Shown here: in pieces, positions 1 through 6,640 of the stretch
Layout: each line of letters opens with the position of its first letter
How positions within the stretch are numbered: position 1 is the stretch's first letter
DNA from: Pseudomonadota bacterium
Lineage (GTDB): Bacteria > Pseudomonadota > Alphaproteobacteria > Paracaedibacterales > CAITNM01
Length of the DNA: 15,210 nucleotides
NCBI GenBank assembly: GCA_026400695.1
Contig: JAPLON010000089.1
Coordinates: 17,279 to 32,488, forward strand
Reading direction: 5' to 3'
Notes under the pieces: model-generated
What the model was told of the DNA's origin: nothing
Seen by the model: only the letters and a program-made list of their open reading frames with translations
Database searches by the model: none
Position numbers and translations under genes: made by a program

Positions 1-177
1 ATCTGCATTAGTTAGCATTGCACAATTTCCTTGACCTATATTGGGAAAGTAAAGAGAGAACGGTGGTGCAGGCGAAACAGACACATCTGTTTTTTCCGCA
101 TAAACATAAAAAAAGCATAAGCAAAGCATCTTAAATAAAGTAATTTTTTTTAAATTATTTGTTCTGGTAAAAATCAT
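1..177 (-). CDS. Exported protein, probable ComEC-like metallo-beta-lactamase fold (partial, runs off the left edge)
   Basis: Reading the minus strand from an ATG at 177, 59 codons stay open to the window edge. Residues 9-27 (KKITLFKMLC... ending VYA) look like a signal peptide with a plausible cleavage site before EKTD. Residues 41-55 (SLYFPNIGQGNCAML) resemble the first strand and turn of ComEC/Rec2-type metallo-beta-lactamase-fold proteins, which carry a (V/I)GQG(D/N) motif followed by hydrophobic residues. The metal-binding HxHxDH motif would lie beyond the window, so catalytic competence cannot be judged. The start ATG overlaps the stop of the upstream peptidase gene as ATGA (174-177), so the two are probably one transcript with coupled translation. 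The family call rests on one short motif; the existence of the gene is better supported by the overlap and the signal peptide. Confidence 0.6.
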   Translation of the reverse strand, partial: MIFTRTNNLKKITLFKMLCLCFFYVYAEKTDVSVSPAPPFSLYFPNIGQGNCAMLTNAD

Positions 178-1349
178 ATTTCCCCCTTAGCTAAATCTAT
201 AGAGTATCCACCCAACGAAAACAGATGCTGATTGGTTATATACTTTTCTTCTAAGTATCCAAATCCTTTATGACCCCAACATGCCCCCCATGAGTTAATA
301 AATTTAAAATAATTTTTCCTAGGCTTAGATGGGTTGTATTTGCCATAACCAACTAAGACAATTGCATGTACTTCTGCAGTAGAAAGCTCATCCTCAGCTG
401 GTAAAAACGTTTTCATGTCTGGTGTTTGTACAAAACCATGATCGTCGTTGTCTAAATTTTTGTCGTGAGTTAGTCCGTAAAAAATTGGAACATCTCTGCT
501 CAAAACCGCCTTAAATTCTTTAATTAGCGAGTTTTTTTGTTTAATAGTTAGAGAACGCTTACTCTTTTTTTTGTATTTAGAACATAAATCGACACAACGA
601 ATATTCTTTGGAATACTTTTGTAAGGATTGGGTGCAGCATCCTGTAATGCCGCCTCTTCGCACTTCAATCCACTATTGTGGCCTAATGCAAAATGGTAAT
701 TTTCTGGTGTTGGTTGAACAGGAAATAGTTTTTTTCTATATTCCCAGCCTCCATACTCAAGTGATCCGAGTGCACATTGCAATTCATCTGAAAATGTTTC
801 TGGGCAACAGCCATATCTAATTAAAGCAAGAACAGATGCAGCAATTGATGCACCTGTATCTTTTTCAATAATATCTTCTTTATCAATAAGACCTTCAAGA
901 TACCTAGTATTGTAATAAAGATATAACCTTGATGGAGATAAAAGTTCTGGATTATCAACAAAGCTTTTTGGATCACTACTATTGCGAATTGATAGGTATC
1001 TAATACAGAAAGCTAAAGCGTTTGCTGTGCATGAATTTAATTTGCCCTGATTGTAAATTAACTCACTAGGCCAGTTACTAATACCTGAAAGCTCAATAAT
1101 TGAATCAAATGATGGTAAATCAACACAAGGAGTATCACTGGAAGACCTCCTGCGTTTCTTAGACGCAAACTTTTTTAGGGATTTAGCCTCTTCTATAACA
1201 CGCTCTGATGCCACTTTACAGCCATTCTTTCGAATAGGGGCAGCATCGCATGAATCCAACGAATCCAAATCACTACTTGGATTTGCAGAACATTCAAGAT
1301 TTAATAACAGGAAGAAGAAAAAGATTAATAAAAACTTAATAACTAACAT
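174..1349 (-). CDS. Exported papain-like (C1 family) cysteine peptidase
   Basis: A 391-residue protein with an N-terminal hydrophobic segment (residues 3-18) and a probable signal-peptidase I site near CSA|NP, so it is likely exported. The papain catalytic set is complete: Gln101 (oxyanion) and Cys107 in NQGKLNSCTANA, spaced six residues apart as in papain, His328 in VHAIVLVGYG, and Asn352 in FINSWG followed by a Trp/Gly-rich strand. Residues 28-88 would be a propeptide-like or linker region and include a basic run (KKRRR at 64-68). A long insertion (about residues 180-280) with several Cys and a second basic patch (YKKKSKRS) separates the Cys and His halves. The stop TGA overlaps the next gene's ATG. 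The physiological substrate is unknown; a secreted effector and an envelope or scavenging protease are both possible. Confidence 0.85.
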   Translation of the reverse strand: MLVIKFLLIFFFFLLLNLECSANPSSDLDSLDSCDAAPIRKNGCKVASERVIEEAKSLKKFASKKRRRSSSDTPCVDLPSFDSIIELSGISNWPSELIYNQGKLNSCTANALAFCIRYLSIRNSSDPKSFVDNPELLSPSRLYLYYNTRYLEGLIDKEDIIEKDTGASIAASVLALIRYGCCPETFSDELQCALGSLEYGGWEYRKKLFPVQPTPENYHFALGHNSGLKCEEAALQDAAPNPYKSIPKNIRCVDLCSKYKKKSKRSLTIKQKNSLIKEFKAVLSRDVPIFYGLTHDKNLDNDDHGFVQTPDMKTFLPAEDELSTAEVHAIVLVGYGKYNPSKPRKNYFKFINSWGACWGHKGFGYLEEKYITNQHLFSLGGYSIDLAKGEI

Positions 1350-1385
1350 AGAAACATCTCACGGAAGTAATAAATTTCTATGCTA

Positions 1386-1391
1386 ATTATA
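1386..1391 (-). promoter_or_regulatory. Candidate -10 box for the peptidase/MBL operon
   Basis: The minus strand reads TATAAT here, which would place transcription start near 1379, about 30 nt before the peptidase ATG. No convincing -35 hexamer is seen 16-18 nt upstream in this very AT-rich stretch, so the call is tentative. A weak GAG-type ribosome site precedes the ATG. Confidence 0.35.
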
Positions 1392-1784
1392 CAATTGCAA
1401 TTATTAATATATTATTAATGTTTAAGATTATTTAAATATTTTTTTTGATTTTATTAAAACCATAATTCTTCAAATGAGTAGTGGGTTCAATAGATCGTTC
1501 CAAAAAGCCTCACTGCCAACAGATCAATTACATCTCCATGGTACTTGATGGTGGGGCACCTGGAGGAGTTACTGTACTATGAAGATATTACTCCAAGTGA
1601 TGGGCTATCAGGTAAAGCTGTTAGATTTTACCACTTAATGAGAATTTTCTGGTACTGCTACCAAAATACAATGACAGCGCAGCACACCCACTAAGTGGTG
1701 TTAAGCTAAAATATATCATACCTTGTTCATTACTACCATTATTGACCATACAGTTAGTAATTTTTTAACTTATTAATCGTAGAA

Positions 1785-1790
1785 TATAAT
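1785..1790 (+). promoter_or_regulatory. Candidate -10 box for the acidic/basic repeat protein
   Basis: A perfect TATAAT lies 26-31 nt before the two possible start codons. The -35 position falls in a T-run (1761-1767) with poor match to TTGACA. A transcript starting near 1797 would carry the TTAGAG ribosome site at 1802-1807. Confidence 0.45.
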
Positions 1791-1816
1791 AAAAGTAATG
1801 TTTAGAGTTTATGCAT

Positions 1817-2473
1817 ATGAAAATATTTTATTACATTTTAATTGGCCTATTCTGCTTTAGTGGTAACTTAACGTTATACGCCTCTGATGGCGATGATCAA
1901 TCAGAAGATGGTGATCAAGGTGGCGGAGACGACGGCAGTGATCAAGGTGGCGGAGATGACGGCAGTGATCAAGGTGGCGGAGATGACGGCAGTGATCAAG
2001 GTGGCGGAGACGACGGCAGTGATCAAGGTGGCGGAGATGACGGCAGTGATCAAAGTGGCGGAGATGACGGCGGTGATCAAAGTGGCGGAGATGACGGTGG
2101 CAATCAAGTAGACGATACCACAGCAGATGACAGTCAGAATCAAGGTGGTGGCGGCGGAGGTGGCGGCGATGACGCAGCACAAGCTGCTGCAGATAAAGCC
2201 GCTGCAGATAAAGCTGCAGCAGATGAGAAAAAAGCTGCAGATGCAGAAAAAAAGAAAGAAGCTGCCGCTGCTAAAAAGGCAAAAGCAGCAGAGGCAAAAA
2301 AAGCTAAAGCTGCGGCTGCTAAAAAGAAAAAAGAAGCGGCTGCCAAAAAGAAAAAAGACGCGGCTGCTAAAAAGAAAAAAGAAGCGGCTGCCAAAAAGAA
2401 AAAAGCTGCGGCTGCTAAAAAGGCTAAAGCTGCTAAGGCTAAAAAAGCAAAGTCGTCTAAGAAAAAAAGATAA
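1817..2473 (+). CDS. Exported bipartite low-complexity protein: acidic Gly/Asp repeats plus Lys/Ala-rich tail
   Basis: I prefer the ATG at 1817 over 1811 because the GAG at 1805-1807 then sits about 9 nt upstream; this gives 218 residues. A signal peptide (MKIFYYILIGLFCFSGN..., cleavage near LYA|SD) is followed by seven tandem 9-residue units: five DQGGGDDGS and two DQSGGDDGG. A short acidic linker, an eight-Gly run, and then about 95 residues of almost only Ala, Lys, Asp and Glu come next. The Lys content rises toward the C-terminus, including three (E/D)AAAKKKK octads. The first half is strongly negative and the tail strongly positive. The tail resembles the TolA helical linker or the Lys/Ala tails of histone H1-like proteins, but no globular domain is present. 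No family assigned; a surface, matrix or nucleic-acid-binding role is conjecture. A hairpin terminator follows directly. Confidence 0.7.
   Translation: MKIFYYILIGLFCFSGNLTLYASDGDDQSEDGDQGGGDDGSDQGGGDDGSDQGGGDDGSDQGGGDDGSDQGGGDDGSDQSGGDDGGDQSGGDDGGNQVDDTTADDSQNQGGGGGGGGDDAAQAAADKAAADKAAADEKKAADAEKKKEAAAAKKAKAAEAKKAKAAAAKKKKEAAAKKKKDAAAKKKKEAAAKKKKAAAAKKAKAAKAKKAKSSKKKR
1913..2101 (+). repeat. Seven tandem 27-bp coding repeats (9-residue DQxGGDDGx units)
   Basis: Units start at 1913, 1940, 1967, 1994, 2021, 2048 and 2075, with an incomplete eighth (NQV) after. Units 1-5 differ only by GAC/GAT in one codon. Units 6 and 7 differ by GGT to AGT and AGT to GGT/GGC changes. Near-identity at the DNA level points to recent expansion by slippage or recombination, and copy number may vary between strains. 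Confidence 0.9.
2333..2425 (+). repeat. 24-bp tandem repeats coding (E/D/A)AAAKKKK octads
   Basis: Units at 2333-2356, 2357-2380 and 2381-2404 read GAA/GAC GCG GCT GCC/GCT and then four Lys codons. A fourth, degenerate unit from 2405 changes the octad to AAAAKKAK. The repeats lie in the basic tail of the exported repeat protein and keep its frame. Confidence 0.75.
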
Positions 2474-2507
2474 TAGCTATGCCCCGCTAAGGGGCATCTA
2501 TTTATTT
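2473..2507 (+). terminator. Rho-independent terminator after the repeat-protein gene
   Basis: ATGCCCC (2479-2485) and GGGGCAT (2491-2497) form a 7-bp stem with loop GCTAA. The stem may be extended by ATAG (2473-2476) pairing with CTAT (2498-2501) past a bulge, and a T-rich tract follows. On the other strand the stem is followed by a T-run inside the repeat gene, so it may also stop the converging permease transcript. Confidence 0.75.
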
Positions 2508-2524
2508 AGGTATTATTTCCCAAG

Positions 2525-3559
2525 CTACAACTCTTTCCTAACAGTTCTTAACACTGAACTAATTACTGCTGCAATTGGTAACGCTAACACTATACCAAAA
2601 AAACCAAACCATGTGGCGCATGCTAACAAACTAAATAAAATCCATACAGGGTGCACACCAATGCGTACACCAACCAGCTTGGGGGTTAAAAAATTACCCT
2701 CAATTGATTGTACTATAAGGAATACCAAAGCTATAGACATTAAAGGATTCCAGGTTCCACTAGCACTTAAGTGAATAAACACACTTAACAAAAAGCCAAT
2801 AAAAGCGCCAACGTAAGGAATAAATGAAATAAACCCTGTAAATATCCCTACAAAAACAGCGTTCTTTAAGCCCACAATAGTTAAGCCAATCGCGTACAAA
2901 ATTGCCAAAATAAAACACACCAGCATCTGCCCCCTGGCATAGCTAGAGAGGGTGGCATCAATTGCCTGTGCATTTGCTATAATTTTTTGCGCATATTTTT
3001 TTGGTAATAGTCCTTTCGTGCACTCAATAACAAATGGCCAATCTTTGAGCAAATAAAACATTACAACAGGAGTTAATACGACTAAAGAAACTACGTTTGC
3101 CAGAGCCAAACCATTACTTAAAATTTTAATAATAAATTGCACCATCCAAGTCATAATACTGCCAAATTGACCACTCAGCTGCGTCTTAATTTGAGCAATA
3201 TCTTCCCGCGGCAAACGCTCTGCGGCAAAATCTAGGACTGGATTAATTAAGCTATAAAAATGCTGCACAATATCAGGCATATTTTGGGACAACAACACAA
3301 ACTCTTTATGCAAAAATGGAATAGCCACCGTAGTTAGTACACCCAAAAACACAAGCACAGCCATGATCATTACAAAAGACCCTATGCCCCTAGGAACACG
3401 CCATTTACTAAGAATGGTTACCGGTAAATTAAGAATGTATGCACCAATAAAACCAGTTATAAATGGCACCAATATATTACCAAGGCTATATAATCCAAAA
3501 ACCAGCAGCAAAGACACTACTATGGTTACCACCAAAGAATTCTTCATTAATTTACTCAC
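2525..3559 (-). CDS. AI-2E/PerM family (UPF0118) membrane permease
   Basis: A 344-residue polytopic membrane protein with hydrophobic segments near the N-terminus (about 8-30, 33-50, 60-85), a central soluble stretch (about 88-130) and five or so further segments to the end. The layout and motifs such as the FISFIPYVGAFIGFL stretch and the C-terminal P(K)LVG...HPVWILFSLLA region are typical of the AI-2E transporter (PerM) family. Some members export autoinducer-2 and others act in Na+/H+ antiport or are uncharacterised, so the substrate cannot be inferred. The start is GTG at 3559, overlapping the clpB stop as GTGA; an ATG four codons on (3547) is an alternative. It is the last gene of the DUF4167-clpB operon. 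Confidence 0.85.
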   Translation of the reverse strand: MSKLMKNSLVVTIVVSLLLVFGLYSLGNILVPFITGFIGAYILNLPVTILSKWRVPRGIGSFVMIMAVLVFLGVLTTVAIPFLHKEFVLLSQNMPDIVQHFYSLINPVLDFAAERLPREDIAQIKTQLSGQFGSIMTWMVQFIIKILSNGLALANVVSLVVLTPVVMFYLLKDWPFVIECTKGLLPKKYAQKIIANAQAIDATLSSYARGQMLVCFILAILYAIGLTIVGLKNAVFVGIFTGFISFIPYVGAFIGFLLSVFIHLSASGTWNPLMSIALVFLIVQSIEGNFLTPKLVGVRIGVHPVWILFSLLACATWFGFFGIVLALPIAAVISSVLRTVRKEL

Positions 3560-6090
3560 TGCCCTTGCCTTGTTTGCACCTCTAGTGCATCACCATTTTG
3601 CCTCAAAAGCAACTGATCACCAGATTTAACTGTACCATCCAGAATTTTTAAAGCTATGGGATCTTGCACAGTTCTTTGAATCACACGTTTTAATGGGCGC
3701 GCTCCATAAACTGGATCGTAACCAGTTTCACAAAGCCAAGCAATTGCGCTGTTATCCCAAGTCAAATGCAATTGTCGATCTTCCAAACGCTTTTCTAAAT
3801 TCTTTAATTGAATTTCAACAATTTGCGCCATGTCCACCTTTTGCAAACGATTAAAAATAAGTATTTCATCTAAGCGATTAAGAAATTCTGGACGAAAAGC
3901 TTCGCGCACAGATGCCATTACCTGGTCACGTACTTTTGGTACAATTACGCTTTCATTTTCAGGCTGATGCGCTAAGGCAGCTGATCCTAGATTTGAAGTT
4001 AAAATTATAATCGAATTTTTAAAATCAACCTTACGACCTTGGGAATCAGTCAAATGACCATCATCTAAAACTTGCAAAAGAATGTTAAACACATCACGGT
4101 GCGCTTTTTCAACTTCATCAAACAAAATTACGGAATAAGGTTTACGGCGAATTGCTTCTGTTAGCTCGCCACCTTGTTCATAGCCAACATAACCCGGAGG
4201 TGCTCCAATTAACCTAGCAACACTGTGCTTTTCCATGTACTCAGACATATCTATACGAACAATGTTAGATTCGTCGTCAAACAAAAATTCTGCCAAGGCT
4301 TTGCAAACTTCTGTTTTACCAACCCCTGTTGGCCCTAAAAATAAGAATGATCCCATTGGACGATTCGGATCCTGTAGTCCAGCACGTGAACGTCTTACGG
4401 CATTACCAATTGCTTTAATTGCTTCATTTTGACCAACTACTCGTTTGTGTAAACATTCTTCAATCTTTAAAAGCTTAGACTTTTCACCCTCTAACATTTT
4501 TTCGACCGGAATACCTGTCCAACGCGCAACAACCAAAGCAATATCTTCAGCTGTAATTTGTTCTTGCACACTAGCTTTATTGCCGTTTTGCTGAAGTGCA
4601 TCTAGCTTTGCTTGTAAGTTTGGAATTTTGCCATACATAATTTCACTCGCAGTTGTTAAATCACCTCGGCGTTGAGCAATTTCTGCATCAGACCTTAACT
4701 TATCAATCTCTGCCTTTATACGGCGAGTTTCTGCTATCGATTGCTTATCTTGCTGCCATACTTTAGAAAGTTCCTGCGATTTACTCTCTAACTCTTTAAG
4801 CTCAACATCTAATTTTTCAAGACGCTCTTTAGAGGCAGAGTCTGTTTCCTTTTTAAGAGCCTCACGCTCTATTTTTAATTGAATGATTCTACGGTCTAAC
4901 TCATCAATATCTTCAGGCTTGGAATCCACAATCATACGCAAACGACTTGCCGCTTCATCCATAAGGTCAATTGCCTTATCGGGTAAAAAACGATCACTAA
5001 TATATCGATTAGAATATGTACACGCCGCAACGATTGCACCGTCACTTATGCGAATACCATGGTGCAACTCATACTTTTCTTTAAGACCGCGCAAAATTGA
5101 AATACTGTCCTCAACGGTTGGCTCATCAACCAGTACTGGCTGGAAACGCCTTGCTAAAGCTGGATCTTTTTCAATATGCAAACGATATTCATCTAATGTT
5201 GTAGCACCTATGCAATGTAGATCTCCTCTTGCCAGAGCAGGCTTTAACATGTTTGAGGCATCCATGGCACCATCAGTTTTACCTGCGCCAACTAGGGTGT
5301 GTAATAGTACTGCCTTCAAGCGCTCTTCAAAATCCCCGCGGAATTTTGCCCCCGCAAGCAGTGCACCTAAATCGAGTGACATAAGCCGAGTATTTTTAAT
5401 TAACTCTGGTACATCACCATTAACAATCCTTAAGGCCAGACCTTCAACAATTGCAGTCTTCCCTACCCCAGGTTCACCAATCAAAACAGGATTGTTCTTC
5501 GTACGACGAGTTAAAACCTGAATGGTTCTACGAATTTCTTCGTCACGCCCAATCACTGGGTCAAGTTTTCCTTTTCTGGCAAGGTCAGTTAGATCTTGGG
5601 CATATTTTTCTAAGGCTTGAAGATTTTCATCAGCAGTTTGACTGTCCATACTTTGGCCCTTTCTTATTTCATTGATGATTGTATTTAACTTAGTAGGAGT
5701 AATATTGTTCTTTTCAAACAATCCTTTAGTGGGTGCAGATATGCACATGGCAAGCATGACCATATCAACCCCTACGTACTTGTCTTGAATTTTTTTTGCA
5801 TTCACTTCTGCTAGCTCAAGAATCTGAGCAAGCTCAACAGAGAGGTACATTTGCCCTGCAGCACCTGTTACCTTTGGTTGATTCTTAATCTGTTGTTCAC
5901 ATTCACTAGTGAAATTAGCTAAATTACCACCAGCTTTTTCTATTAGCGTTAGTGCTAAATCACTAGACGGCTGTAGCAACGCCTTCAGGACATGCCACGG
6001 AGTCAGCTGCTGGTGCTGATTTTCCATCGCTTTTTGTTGCGCTGACTGCAGTGCTAGTTGCATCGATTGGGTAAACATTTCGGGATTCAT
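3556..6090 (-). CDS. clpB: ClpB disaggregase with the NBD1 Walker B segment deleted
   Basis: An 844-residue Hsp100/ClpB, the ATP-driven disaggregase that works with DnaK. The N-domain (1-140), NBD1 Walker A GEPGVGKT (205-212), pore loop AGAKFRG (246-252), Arg fingers R314/R315, coiled-coil M-domain (about 395-515), NBD2 Walker A GPTGVGKT (586-593), pore loop GYVG (633-636) and Walker B VILFDE (654-659) are all present. The anomaly is at residues 262/263. ERLKAVL runs straight into LHTLVGAG, whereas ClpB proteins have about 16 residues between these, containing the NBD1 Walker B strand (ILFIDE) with its Asp and catalytic Glu. The frame is kept, so this corresponds to a 48-nt in-frame deletion; adding 16 restores the usual alphaproteobacterial length near 860. 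NBD1 should not hydrolyse ATP normally. The start has a strong GGAGG about 6 nt upstream, inside the DUF4167 gene. Confidence 0.93.
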   Translation of the reverse strand: MNPEMFTQSMQLALQSAQQKAMENQHQQLTPWHVLKALLQPSSDLALTLIEKAGGNLANFTSECEQQIKNQPKVTGAAGQMYLSVELAQILELAEVNAKKIQDKYVGVDMVMLAMCISAPTKGLFEKNNITPTKLNTIINEIRKGQSMDSQTADENLQALEKYAQDLTDLARKGKLDPVIGRDEEIRRTIQVLTRRTKNNPVLIGEPGVGKTAIVEGLALRIVNGDVPELIKNTRLMSLDLGALLAGAKFRGDFEERLKAVLLHTLVGAGKTDGAMDASNMLKPALARGDLHCIGATTLDEYRLHIEKDPALARRFQPVLVDEPTVEDSISILRGLKEKYELHHGIRISDGAIVAACTYSNRYISDRFLPDKAIDLMDEAASRLRMIVDSKPEDIDELDRRIIQLKIEREALKKETDSASKERLEKLDVELKELESKSQELSKVWQQDKQSIAETRRIKAEIDKLRSDAEIAQRRGDLTTASEIMYGKIPNLQAKLDALQQNGNKASVQEQITAEDIALVVARWTGIPVEKMLEGEKSKLLKIEECLHKRVVGQNEAIKAIGNAVRRSRAGLQDPNRPMGSFLFLGPTGVGKTEVCKALAEFLFDDESNIVRIDMSEYMEKHSVARLIGAPPGYVGYEQGGELTEAIRRKPYSVILFDEVEKAHRDVFNILLQVLDDGHLTDSQGRKVDFKNSIIILTSNLGSAALAHQPENESVIVPKVRDQVMASVREAFRPEFLNRLDEILIFNRLQKVDMAQIVEIQLKNLEKRLEDRQLHLTWDNSAIAWLCETGYDPVYGARPLKRVIQRTVQDPIALKILDGTVKSGDQLLLRQNGDALEVQTRQGQ

Positions 6091-6415
6091 TTTGCCCCTC
6101 CATAGTTTCGCGTTGTACTTTTTCAGTTGCTGTACGTTCCTGCATCATACGATCATGCAAACGCTCATTCAACAAGCGTTGGTAATGATCAGCATGCTGA
6201 TGAAACCCTTCAGCTGCTACTCTATCACCAGACGATAACATTTCGCGAGCTAAATTGTTAAATTTATCGACAAATTGACGAATAAACTGAACATTATGAC
6301 GACATCTAGAGTCAATCTTATCAATATCTATCGTCGAATTACCAAAATTTTCTTGCGGCACATTCGGCCGATGTCTCCCCTTCATCCGGGGCTTACGCGC
6401 ATTATGCATTTTCAT
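5963..6415 (-). CDS. DUF4167 domain protein, C-terminus overlapping clpB
   Basis: The basic N-terminus (MKMHNARKPRMKGRHRPN) and the segment DRVAAEGFHQHADHYQRLLNE match the alphaproteobacterial DUF4167 family, small proteins of unknown function usually encoded just upstream of clpB. I choose the ATG at 6415 (150 residues); the frame is open back to a GTG at 6433. The last 42 or so codons (6090-5963) are read in a different frame over the clpB N-domain and give a low-complexity Ala/Ser/Thr tail (STAVSATKSDGKSAPAADS). A tail of this type may be tolerated, or the native stop may have been lost by a frameshift. The clpB ribosome site lies within this gene, favouring coupled translation. Confidence 0.8.
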   Translation of the reverse strand: MKMHNARKPRMKGRHRPNVPQENFGNSTIDIDKIDSRCRHNVQFIRQFVDKFNNLAREMLSSGDRVAAEGFHQHADHYQRLLNERLHDRMMQERTATEKVQRETMEGQNESRNVYPIDATSTAVSATKSDGKSAPAADSVACPEGVATAV

Positions 6416-6466
6416 TGTCAATTTAATAACCACTTATATTAACGTTTGGAAAAATTCGTGATCGCT

Positions 6467-6472
6467 ATTATA
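6467..6472 (-). promoter_or_regulatory. Candidate -10 box for the DUF4167-clpB operon
   Basis: The minus strand reads TATAAT here, preceded by five A's, placing a start near 6460, about 45 nt before the DUF4167 ATG. No good -35 is visible at 17 nt, and I see no heat-shock (sigma-32) CTTGAA/CCCCAT pair. Confidence 0.35.
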
Positions 6473-6498
6473 TTTTTCAGACATGCGATCATAACTAT

Positions 6499-6512
6499 TA
6501 CGCCTTGGCGTA
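6499..6512. repeat. Perfect inverted repeat TACGCC-tt-GGCGTA
   Basis: Six-base arms around a 2-nt centre lie about 30 nt upstream of the candidate DUF4167-clpB -10 box. It is GC-rich in an AT-rich gap and could be an operator upstream of the promoter. The 2-nt centre makes an RNA hairpin less likely. Confidence 0.35.
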
Positions 6513-6585
6513 TCTTACATAGTAATGATTCATCTTTTGATTGCCAAGAACTTTTTTACACTCTTTAAAAAAGTCCCATAAAATT

Positions 6586-6627
6586 ACATAAAGGCCTAAG
6601 GCATTTCAACGCTTTAAGTCTTTATGT
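6586..6627. repeat. Inverted repeat ACATAAAG...CTTTATGT downstream of the esterase gene
   Basis: Eight-base perfect arms (6586-6593 and 6620-6627) flank 26 nt that include a small GCCTAAGGC palindrome. A second AT-rich hairpin (ACTTTTTTA / TAAAAAAGT, 6550-6558 and 6566-6574) lies further along in the direction of esterase transcription. Together they may form the transcription end of the esterase gene, but neither has the GC-stem plus T-run of a classical terminator. Confidence 0.35.
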
Positions 6628-6640
6628 TAAGGCAAATTAA

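Larger units (their letters stand above)
1350..1810. other. 461-nt intergenic region without a recognisable gene
   Basis: The left part (1350-1470) is extremely AT-rich and probably holds the promoter of the peptidase operon. The middle (about 1474-1755) is less AT-rich and looks once-coding. On the minus strand 1749-1621 is a 42-codon ORF beginning MVNNGSNEQG, and a further 16-codon open stretch lies in another frame at about 1536-1583 (TVTPPGAPP...). On the plus strand 1494-1694 is open without a convincing start. None matches a family I recognise. A small imperfect palindrome (CCACT A AGTGG) lies at 1688-1698. The right end (1755-1810) carries the promoter of the downstream gene. A decayed gene remnant is the most economical reading, but it is inference. 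Confidence 0.4.

Noticed and set aside
1..1349. Reading the peptidase/MBL pair as a known anti-phage defence system
   Set aside because: Both proteins carry export signals and no defence hallmark gene is visible, so a cytoplasmic defence role is not supported.
1494..1694. 66-codon open stretch on the plus strand in the intergenic gap
   Set aside because: No ribosome site, no promoter, no recognisable family; kept only as part of the unexplained-region note.
1913..2101. Regular 27-bp repeats resembling a CRISPR array
   Set aside because: The units are directly adjacent with no unique spacers and translate in frame to a 9-residue protein repeat.
1857..2774. Long overlapping open frames on both strands around the repeat gene (His/Arg/Leu-rich, Ile/Ala/Thr-rich and Lys/Leu-rich translations)
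   Set aside because: They are out-of-frame readings of the periodic coding repeats; only the signal-peptide frame has a promoter, ribosome site and terminator.
4883..5521. 212-codon open frame antisense to clpB
   Set aside because: The opposite strand is clearly clpB and the translation shows no family features, so it is a shadow of codon bias.
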